Positions 56,215-64,000 of a DNA stretch of 64,000 bases are shown here, piece by piece (within the stretch, counting starts at the first letter, position 1; each line of letters begins with the position of its first letter). Under the pieces are notes generated by a model. The model was not told the origin of the DNA. It did no database searches and saw only the letters and a list, made by a program, of their open reading frames with translations. The DNA lies in NCBI RefSeq assembly GCF_000350225.1, contig NW_005179276.1, forward strand, positions 1 through 64,000. Reading direction: 5' to 3'. This DNA is from Chondrus crispus (lineage: Eukaryota > Rhodophyta > Florideophyceae > Gigartinales > Gigartinaceae). A program made the translations under genes and the position numbers.

Positions 56215-57019
56215 AATTATAAGGTCACCGCAACGGTCGGACGACGACGCGCGATGATGCGCGCCATCACGCCGATTCTAGATTCAGGCGCCGGCCCGAA
56301 TCTAATCCACCTACGCTGTGTGGCTGCACCGTGGCGCTCTGGCATCCAGTCCGAGCGGAGCCCGCCGCTCATCGACGCTTCGAATAAGTCGATGAAGGCC
56401 ATCGGCGAGCTCAATCTGTACGTCCGGATTGGTGAGTTCGTCGCGCGCGTACCGTTCTTGGTCGTCACCAACCTTGCGGTGGACTGTATCCTTGGAACCA
56501 CGTTCCGGGATCGCCACGTGAAGGCGATCCTGCCACCGCAGAGGAAGGTGCTGTTCCATCATGCGCCGTCCGTAGCGCTGACGGGAGTCACACCCTCGAG
56601 GCACGACCGCAAGATGGCCTCGAGAGGACCGTCGCAGCAGCTCCTGCGGGAGGAAAATTCGGCCGACCGGAAGCGCGCGCAGTTCCCGACGAACGTACCG
56701 TCACGGAAAATTGGCGTGGTCAAGGGGGTCACGATACCTCCGATGACACATTCGATGGTGCGCGTCGCAATACCGGTTGGGGGGCTTTGCTTCCTGCAAA
56801 ACCACCCCAAAACGGCGCATAAGAATTTATGCCTGATGGCCCAGGGGGTCATGGACCTCTTCCTGGGCGAGCCGTTTACGATGCTCGTTAGCAACTTCGG
56901 AAACCGCCCGGTCCACGTCCCCAAGCATACCGTTGTCGGTCTCGCGTTGCCATCCCCCACACACATCCTGACACATGGCGTGTCGGCCCCCGGAGAGGCC
57001 CAAGCTAAGGAAGGGAGAG
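56215..57019 (+). pseudogene. pro: Protease region of element C, truncated by D
   Basis: Same frame as gag. NYKVTATVGRRRAMMRAITP leads to an active-site ILDSGAGPNLIH (near 56280) and AVDCILGTTFRDRHVKAI. The block is colinear with the D protease (NYKVYAD ... LDTGAGPNLVRK). A further linker (MTHSMVRVAIPVGG, PFTMLVSNFGNRPVHVPKHT) leads toward RT, but the LTR of D starts at 57020. The rest of C must lie beyond the window, past element D. Confidence 0.85.
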
Positions 57020-57091
57020 TGTAGTGCAATACGCACCTGAAAAAGGGGGTGAAAAGAAAGGAAAATATTTGGATATGAAAAGTAGTCCGGG

Positions 57092-57394
57092 TTGGGGGAC
57101 ACACGTGTGAATAATTGCACAGTTTTAATTTCTAATTATTTTATTTTATTTAGTTAATTAGTTAGCATTAATTTTGCTGACATTACATTAGATTGGGGGA
57201 CACACGTGTGAATAATTGCACAGTTTTAATTTCTAATTATTTTATTTTATTTAGTTAATTAGTTAGCATTAATTTTGCTGACATTACATTAGATTGGGGG
57301 ACACACGTGTGAATAATTGCACAGTTTTAATTTCTAATTATTTTATTTTATTTAGTTAATTAGTTAGCATTAATTTTGCTGACATTACATTAGA
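57092..57394 (+). repeat. 101-bp tandem repeat x3 in LTR D
   Basis: Three near-identical units beginning TTGGGGGACACACGTGTGAA. The homologous LTR at 12810 has one unit. Each carries a G-box core CACGTG and an AT-rich tail. Confidence 0.95.
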
Positions 57395-57441
57395 TTTAGG
57401 ATCTAGCGCCGCGAGCTACTGTAGTGGCTCCGGCGGGGCGA

Positions 57442-57447
57442 TATATA
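57442..57447 (+). promoter_or_regulatory. TATA box of element D LTR
   Basis: TATATA in GCGATATATACC, just downstream of the tandem units, conserved in the other family D LTR. Confidence 0.5.
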
Positions 57448-58192
57448 CCTTAGCCCTCTGACCACCAAGTCAGTAAAGGTAACCCGAGTTGCCAGAGTCT
57501 GATATCGCCTTGGTTGAAGTCCGTCTTTTACAAGACATTCCCTTTAACTACAGATTACTTTATCCTTTGCGCTCGGGGGTCCCCTTCTTTCCTTACCAAT
57601 TTTCCTTTATTTCCCTATCCTAATTTCCCTTAATTTTGAGTTGGTCCCACCTTGTAGGATTGCGATCCGCAACGTGACGTCATTTGCCATCGGGCTTTTG
57701 TGTTGGTGCACCAGTGGTGCTTATCTCAGTGTTAGTTCCATCGGAATCTGGTTGCGACCGATCCGTTGTTGGTACTTTTCCATCGGGCAGTACGACGGTG
57801 TAGCGCTGCTACGTTTTCTTCTTTCCCGACGGGCTACGTTGCGACGTCCCCGTCGAAGACCTTATCAAGGGTATAAGGTGTACAAGGCGCTCTTCGAGCA
57901 TTGGATTTACGACCCATCGGACCAGGTTTACCTAAACACCCCTCCGAACTCGTCGAGCAGTTGCCTTTACAAGTCTCTACCACCATTTACCGATCCTGGG
58001 CTGGGCCCTTCTCTTTGCCCCCCCCTATCAGGGATCCGAGCTACTGCGGGCCGCAAACCCGCTTAAAGAGGACAGGGAGCTTCGAACACTCCGTGGCGCT
58101 GTGCCGTTGGCAGTTGTTGTTTTTGTTGCTGTTGTTTGTGTTGGACCGTCGGACCTTGGTCTCTGCCTAACAGGCGCATTGCAGTACAAAAG

Positions 58193-58210
58193 TGGTCTCC
58201 CGACCTAGAA
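58193..58210 (+). promoter_or_regulatory. Primer-binding site of element D
   Basis: TGGTCTCCCGACCTAGAA, identical to that of element B, four bases after the LTR. Confidence 0.8.
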
Positions 58211-58324
58211 TTGTGTCGACGACAGCTTCGGTTTGGAGTTGTACTACAAAGGTGGTCTGAGTGACGGAGTCTCTTTTTTATTTTTGTTTGCACTTTTTTT
58301 TGTGTAGGTTCGCTTGTACGAGCG

Positions 58325-60610
58325 ATGTCGACAAGCGCCCTTGGGGACGTCGGTCCCGGGGCGAGTAGGAGTGGATCGGCAAGGGCGTCGAGGATCCCGC
58401 GGGGTCCTCGCACCCGAAGCCAGGCCAATACGGCCACGGATCCTGAAGGTCAAGAAATCCCGACGGGGATTGAAGCCAACAAGGATAAACTATCGTACAG
58501 GTTCGAGAAGATGGGCGAGGAAATTCGCCAAGAGATGACGAAAAATCTCGAGGCTGAATTAGCCCTCGTCCGGAAGCAACTGGAGTTGCAAGCATCCGAG
58601 TTCCACACTGTTTTAGGAGAGCTATCGGCTCGAGTGGATCTCGTCGAGAAGGAGCGAGGTGAGGCGACCGACGGTCTGGAGCCGGAGGTCCTAGCCTCGT
58701 TGAAAAGTTCAGTCAAGGACGCAAGGCGCGACGCGAATCAAGCGTTGGAGTCCTTAGGTAAATTTAGAAGCAGTATCGACGACAGGTTCGACCGCGCCGC
58801 TCATCGTCTCAAGGACCTTGAACAGGTCGCCGGGCAAGAGCCGCTCCCCACGGGTCGAGAAGGCGACCGTCGATCGATGAAGGACAAGGCCGCTGTACAG
58901 CGGAGTTCCAAGTCGAAGACTTCGAAGAAGAATCTGCGACGCCGGAGCAAGAGTCACTGTAGTGACGAGCCGGAGGGCCAGGACTCAACGGCCGAGTCGA
59001 ATGGCCTCTCCGAAGATGGTGACGACGGTTCGTCGAACCATGCCAGCGATTCCGAACATTGTTCAGAGGAAGGAAAAGGAATTTCGCAGGGCAAGAAAAT
59101 CACCTCCAGACGGGGCGGGATCACTTCGTCCGCCTCGCGGAGAGACAAGGACGCGGAGCCCGAAGATGTAGCAACGCGGCGCGGGCCGCGATGGGAGGAG
59201 TTGGAGGAGCTGAATCCGACCAACTACCTCTTCAAGAAATTACTTTCGTACCGAACGTACCGCTTGCGGAACCCGCAGACATATTTGTCAAGTTCCCGGC
59301 GGACCGCCGTGCGAAAAATCAGGAGAGATATTCCGCCCAAGGTGAAGAAGGACAACACGTTCACAGGTGAGGACGGGGTCCTTGTGCTGGATTTTTTGGC
59401 AAAATTAGTTCAAGAGTTTGATACTCAAGAAATGAACGAGGGGCAAGCGATCCGCTTGTTGCCCGAATTTCTAAGCGGCATCGCCTTGAGGCAGTACACT
59501 TCGGTGTCTCAGACGGCCGGGTCCCACCACGGAAAGGTATCCGTTTGGCCGGAGGCCGTACAGTGGTTGTTGAGGAGTTTCGCAACCGACGAGGCGATCC
59601 GTCAAGCCGTACTTGCATTGCGAGAGGTTTAGCAAAGACCGTCTGAAGACGAGATGGAATTTTATATACGTCTGACGGACGCGAGCAATCGATGTGGAAA
59701 CGTATATTCGATGGAAGAACAAATGACGATGTTTATTGAAGGACTCGATTTGAGTATCAAGCCGATGGTATCTCAATACCGGCAAGACAATCGGGACGTT
59801 TCGTTTTTGAGACTAGTTAATTACGCGAAGGCACATGGCTCGGCGAGCCGCGCTAAGGACAAGAAGACCAAGAAGGTCACAATCCAGACGCCGTCGACGA
59901 TTAGGGCAGGTAAGAAGCCGAGAGCTTCTTACCCCGGTCGCAAAAGTCATGCCGCCGTCCATTTAGCCGAGTCAATTTCCGCGTCAGAGGGGCGCGGTGC
60001 GCACGGAAGTCTCGAAAATCAGTATGAAGGAGCCTTGGTAGCCAAAGGCAATTTTATTGAGCCATCGGAGGGCTACGGACACGAGGACTACGGGGCAGGC
60101 GGGTCGTCAACTTTACCGACGCCCACATACACGACGGAGTCGTTTTCAGAGCCCACGGATCCCGTGATGATGTTTCGGGGGCGCGGCCACACGCCGGCGC
60201 CGCGCATTCCGATGGAAGACAAGGGTACAACGTTTCGAAGGCCAGGATGGATGGGAAGGCCGCAACGTCAAGGAAGGCCGCCGGCCCGTGGAGGCCCTAG
60301 GCCGCAATATCCCGTCAAGACGCACGGACTGGTGTGCTATCATTGCTATGAAAAGGGGCACGCTGCGCTAACGTGCATTCTTTCCCTCCGGGAAATGCAC
60401 CGAGTTTTGGAAAATTATGAGGCGTTGTCTCCGATGGAGAGGTTAGGGATACCATCGACGAGTTACCTGAAGGTCAAGAATTGGTTCGATTCGCAGACGG
60501 CGAGCGCGTCGAGTGCTTCAACGCCGAGGTCGAACCAACCCTTCAGAGGGCCCGCCGCGGGGCCCGCGCCGTCGGATGTGAGAAGGATCCCGCAGCGGCA
60601 GGAAAACTAG
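58325..60610 (+). pseudogene. gag: Gag of gypsy element D (one TAG)
   Basis: ATG 58325; 762 codons to TAG 60608 with a single in-frame TAG at 59630-59632. Residues about 55-180 form a long charged coiled coil (RQEMTKNLEAELALVRKQLE). Then an acidic Ser-rich linker, the capsid region (LLSYRTYRL, DNTFTGEDGVLVLDFLAKL, EDEMEFYIRLTDASNRCG) and a CCHC knuckle CYHCYEKGHAALTC near 60340. Aligned with gag C, the TAG sits where C has Arg, so it looks like a point mutation. It overlaps pol by 130 nt in the -1 frame. Confidence 0.9.
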
Positions 60611-61610
60611 AGAGGGGAATCTCGCATGAGTCGCGAAAGGCACAGGGTCGACGTACTGTGCCCGGGGCTCAGCCCCGTTCCCCGTCTCTAAAGGAAAAAT
60701 CAGGCCTCGAGGAGGAGGTTGTTGGATTGGTGGATAAGCCCAAAGGGCCAGCTCAAGTCAAGAAAATTTTGAGCCCAGCCCAATATCATCCGCTGGAAGA
60801 AGTTCGAAGACCCCGGTACAGGGTTAAGCGAAGGGAGTGTCCCGAGAAGATTTTGGTTCTTGCGCGAAAAAACTACAAAGTCTACGCGGACATCGCACCC
60901 ACAATCAGATTGATGAGCCGAGTGTTGTCTGTTTTAGACACCGGCGCGGGACCAAACCTTGTGCGAAAATCGGAACTCCCGGCTGGAATGGAATCTCTAG
61001 TGTCCTACGGACCGACCCAAGACATTGGTGACGCGAACAACAGGCCACTCCAGACTCTCGGCACAATTAGAATGCCTGTGAGGCTTGGAAAATTTGTGGC
61101 CGCAGCCGAGTTTATTGTATGCGAAAACTAGCAGTCCCGCTAATTCTAGGCGCGGACTACTGTGACCGGTTTGTGGAAGCAATTTATCCAAGGAAGAAAA
61201 CGGTTGAGTTGGCGGATTTCTCGGAGGTTCCGATAGTTAGGCGGTTCTCGACGAGAAAAGGGAAGAAGAATCTCGTCCCGGGCGAGGACGAGGATGAGGG
61301 AAAGAGGGAGCGAATTTCCCCCAAGGTAAAAGTGGCAAGAGCCACGACTATCGAGCCAGGGACGCAACGCGTCGTGGAATGCACCTCAAAGAGGGCGGGC
61401 TTGGTGGTGGTTCAGCCGTACTCGTCGTTGTACGAAAGGCACGGGTTGACGTGCAGGAATGGTGTCGTTCAGGTTGAGCCTGACCGGCCATTTCGTTTAC
61501 TCGTTGCAAATTTTAGGAAGTACCCTGTCAGGGTACAAAAAAACCAAGTGGTGGCAGAATTATTACCGCACCCGAGAGCCGCGCTCGAGAGCAAACCCAT
61601 CATCGGTTAA
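60481..61610 (+). pseudogene. pro: Protease of element D
   Basis: Lies in the -1 frame of gag, with 130 nt of overlap. NYKVYADIAPTIRLMSRVLS leads to VLDTGAGPNLVRKSELP (active-site DTG near 60940) and VRLGKFVAAAEFIV. A frameshift near 61125 moves to a second frame, LAVPLILGADYCDRFVEAI, where the ILG motif ends the protease. The linker to RT (PFRLLVANFRKYPVRVQKNQ) resembles that of C and B. TAA at 61608-61610 interrupts this frame before RT. Confidence 0.85.
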
Positions 61611-63449
61611 GTTCTCGGAATTCAGGAAAGGAAGAAGGAAAATTTTCCTAATTCCACCAAGACGCCTACGGGCGAGACAAGATGCGAATCGTCGGATCAA
61701 GACCGCGAGGAACAGCAAGGAGAACGGGAGGAGAGGCTCTCCGCGACGGCAACTACGAAGCCGGAGCGGCGGATTGAGACTCCCCCGCCGGACGTGGAGG
61801 AACTCGACCTGAGCCACGTGCCGGACCGGCTGCGCGAAAGATTCCGACGAATGTTGAAAAAGTATTCCCGCATGTGGGATGGGACCCTCGGTGAGATCAA
61901 CACCACGGTCCATCGGATTGAACTGGCCCCGGATACAAGGCCAGTCGCACAAGCTCCCTACCGAGCCGGTCCAAAGGCTCGGGAGGTCGAGGACGCAGAA
62001 GTACAGAAGATGTTAGAAGCAGGAGTCATCGAACCGGCGCAGTCAGAATGGGCGTCGCCCGTTTTATTAGTGCCGAAGCCGGACGGATCGATGCGCTTTT
62101 GCGTAGACTATCGTCGGTTAAACGCGGTGACGGTAAAGGACACGTATCCTTTACCGCGCATGGATGAGTGCCTGGACTCGCTTGGTGACACCAAGGTTTT
62201 CTCCGCGTTGGACGCGATCTCGGGATATTGGCAGATGCCTATCCCTGAGCGCGACCGCGACAAGACCGCATTTTCGTGTCACTCAGGACTGTATCACTTC
62301 TCAAGAATGCCCTTCGGGCTAACTAACGAGCCAGCGACGTTTCAGAGAGCAATGGACATTCTGCTCTCTCCGTTCCGTTGGAAGTGCTGTTTGGTGTATC
62401 TGGACGACATAATAATTTTTAGCAAGTCGTGGGAGGAGCACATCGTGCACGTGGATGAAATACTTTCTGTATTGGAGAAGGCATGTGTGAAGCTCAAGCT
62501 TCGCAAGTGTGAATTTTTCGTCGAAAAGATCAAGTACCTGGGCCATGTCGTTCGGTCAGGTACATTGGAAGTGGACGCTGCGCGAACCGTCGCATTGGAA
62601 CAAGTGAGGTACCCTCAAACGCAGACCCAGCTCAGGAGCTTTTTGGGACTTTGTAATGTCTACCGCAGATTCGTTCCGCATTATGCGAAAATCGCGCATC
62701 CGCTCAATCAACTGTTGAAGAAGGGACAACCAGTCCAGTTGGAAGGATTCGACGAACCGTGCGAAAAAGCTTTTCATAAGCTCAAGGACGCTATCTTGGC
62801 GCCACCGGTGTTGGCGCTGCCGAAGAAGAACCTACCATACTCGGTAGACACCGATGCAAGCGACTATCAAATTGGCGCTGCATTATTTCAGACACACCCG
62901 GATGCGCAACGTAAACCCATCGGGTTCTTTTCAAGAACGTTATCCGCAGCCGAGAGAAACTACTCCGTTTCAGAAAAAGAATGTCTAGCCGTAATTTGGG
63001 CCGTACAGACTTTAAGACCATATCTATATGGCGAGCACTTCATTGTGCATACCGACCATGCCTCATTGAGGTGGTTGATGAACGTAACCGACCCCAGCGG
63101 GAGGTTAATCCGATGGAGGCTCCGCCTCTCGGAATTTGATTTCGAAATCAAGTACAAGAAGGGCAAGGCGAACAGCCAAGCCGATGCCCTGTCAAGATTA
63201 CGGACCGCAGGAGAAACCGTCGACGAAATCGACGATGAAATTCCATGCTTTATGGCCGAACCGGCGGAGGGTACAGTGGAGGACGAGGACAGTTTTGACG
63301 CGTTAGACGACATCCTCGCTCTTGAGGGGGGACTGCCCCTGAGCGCCTCGATCAATTCCAAGCTGTCACTCCGGAGGAGCTCATTCGCGAGCAAGCCGTC
63401 GACCCCTTCTGCAACCGCATCAAGGAAGAAATGGACGCCGGAAAGGTGA
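61611..63449 (+). CDS. pol: Reverse transcriptase and RNase H of element D
   Basis: Frame open from 61611, with the conserved part from about 61794; 551 codons without a break. RT: EWASPVLLVPKPDGSMRFCV, DYRRLNAVT, YPLPRMDECLDSLGD, SALDAISGYWQMPIP, MPFGLTNEPATFQRAM, catalytic LVYLDDIIIFSKS (near 62395), KIKYLGHVV, LRSFLGLCNVYRRFVPHY. RNase H: YSVDTDASDYQIGAAL, NYSVSEKECLAVIWAVQTLR, HTDHASLRWLMN, ANSQADALSRL. All catalytic carboxylates are present. It is the best-preserved gypsy RT in the window. A frameshift near 63350 separates it from integrase. Confidence 0.93.
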   Translation, partial: VLGIQERKKENFPNSTKTPTGETRCESSDQDREEQQGEREERLSATATTKPERRIETPPPDVEELDLSHVPDRLRERFRRMLKKYSRMWDGTLGEINTTVHRIELAPDTRPVAQAPYRAGPKAREVEDAEVQKMLEAGVIEPAQSEWASPVLLVPKPDGSMRFCVDYRRLNAVTVKDTYPLPRMDECLDSLGDTKVFSALDAISGYWQMPIPERDRDKTAFSCHSGLYHFSRMPFGLTNEPATFQRAMDILLSPFRWKCCLVYLDDIIIFSKSWEEHIVHVDEILSVLEKACVKLKLRKCEFFVEKIKYLGHVVRSGTLEVDAARTVALEQVRYPQTQTQLRSFLGLCNVYRRFVPHYAKIAHPLNQLLKKGQPVQLEGFDEPCEKAFHKLKDAILAPPVLALPKKNLPYSVDTDASDYQIGAALFQTHPDAQRKPIGFFSRTLSAAERNYSVSEKECLAVIWAVQTLRPYLYGEHFIVHTDHASLRWLMNVTDPSGRLIRWRLRLSEFDFEIKYKKGKANSQADALSRLRTAGETVDEIDDEIPCFMAEPAEGTVEDEDSFDALDDILALEGGLPLSASINSKLSLRRSSFASKPSTPSATASRKKWTPER

Positions 63450-64000
63450 GAACGTTCAGCACGGAGACCGAGGAACTCGAAGGAACTCTATGCCGTACCG
63501 CGGCGGAGTTTGTACAAGTGGTGATACCACAATCGTTAAGGGACCGCGTCCTAGGGTTAAGCCATTACGCAAAATTGGCAGGCCACCCGGGAGGCAGGAA
63601 ACTTTACAAGACTTTGAGAAGATATTTTTATTGGCCTACAATGGCCCTAGACTGCTATGCAGTCGCGAAGAATTGCGCCGCATGTGCGCGGGAAAGGTGT
63701 AGTTAAGAAGAAACACGAAGGAAATGAAGCTGTTCACGCCCGAAGCTCCGCTGGAGTTTGTCGCCATCGACATCCTCGGCGAGCTAATTACAACTAAACG
63801 AGGAAATCGGTATATTCTCGTGATCATCGATCGATACTCGAAACTGGTACGAACTGTACCGTTGAAGAAGATATCAGCTGCGCACATCGCACAAGCCTTC
63901 GTCCACCATTGGTTATTCGTGTACGGACCGCCGGTCAAGCTGCTGTCCGACAATGGAACACAGTTCACGGCCCGGTTCTTTCAGAATGTCAGCCGAATTC
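63360..64000 (+). pseudogene. pol: Integrase of element D (runs off the window)
   Basis: Starts with VTPEELIREQAVDPFCNRI in the frame after RT. H2C2 zinc region: LSHYAKLAGHPGGRKLYKTL, YFYWPTMALDCYAVAKNCAA, CARER. A frameshift near 63705 leads to the core with PLEFVAIDILGELITTKRGN and LLSDNGTQFTARFF, giving the first two catalytic Asp residues. The window ends before the Glu. Confidence 0.88.

Larger units (their letters stand above)
57020..58188 (+). repeat. 5' LTR of gypsy element D
   Basis: 1169 bp, TGTAGTGCAATACG to GCATTGCAGTACA. U3 has three 101-bp tandem units (from 57092, 57193, 57294), each holding CACACGTGTG. TATATA follows at 57442-57447. Inserted into the protease-RT linker of element C. 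Confidence 0.92.

Noticed and set aside
14566..61610. Alternative genetic code (TAG/TAA read as Gln) to explain many in-frame stops
   Set aside because: TAG, TAA and TGA all occur, and aligned copies show Arg, Glu or no consistent residue at the stops. Long pol ORFs end normally. Ordinary decay suffices.
1..64000. CRISPR array, prokaryotic operon, plasmid or phage features
   Set aside because: No regularly spaced short repeats and no prokaryotic genes; everything recognisable is eukaryotic.

Overview
This is repeat-dense nuclear DNA from a eukaryote. The main evidence is a set of Ty3/gypsy and Ty1/copia LTR retrotransposons with target-site duplications, a Mutator-like DNA transposon, and short GT-AG spliceosomal introns of 67-90 nt. 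There are no operons, ribosome binding sites or prokaryotic genes, and I found no tRNA or rRNA genes. Base composition is mixed, with GC-rich gypsy elements and more AT-rich intergenic and copia DNA. An LTR-laden algal genome, for example a red alga, would fit, but nothing here fixes the taxon.

Layout. 1-2731: 5' part of a gypsy element (copy A, minus strand) ending in its LTR. 3989-9809: a MULE with perfect 99-bp terminal inverted repeats, a broken SWIM/CCHC transposase gene, a J-domain ORF and possibly captured host sequence. 10834-12684: an unrecognised 615-codon frame split by one TAG. 12810-15142: an LTR of family D, an LTR fragment of family C and a copia gag relic. 16557-17638: a mitochondrial carrier pseudogene with two recognisable introns. 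18569-19456: a Ser/His/Arg-rich ORF. 19.5-31.9 kb: the emptiest stretch, with an inverted pair of about 414-bp repeats. 31925-41700: nested LTRs and a gypsy chromovirus (B) whose gag is split by a solo LTR. 44099-51733: a copia element with both LTRs and its TSD, carrying an extra spliced zinc-finger ORF and interrupted by a Harbinger-like MITE. 52812-57019: gypsy element C, cut by element D (57020 to the window end).

How the parts relate. The gypsy elements keep the order LTR, primer site, gag (CCHC knuckle), protease, RT, RNase H, integrase. All have in-frame stops or frameshifts, so none of the copies seen here looks autonomous. Elements A, B and D share one primer-binding sequence; C has another. 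B keeps a textbook -1 frameshift signal at the gag/pol junction. The gypsy LTRs are built from strings of short hairpins whose stems covary between copies.

The signals most worth following are: the copia element's spliced ORF, whose AUG is created by intron removal and which encodes two U1-type zinc fingers; the covarying LTR hairpins; the J-domain gene inside a MULE; and the frameshift signal of element B.
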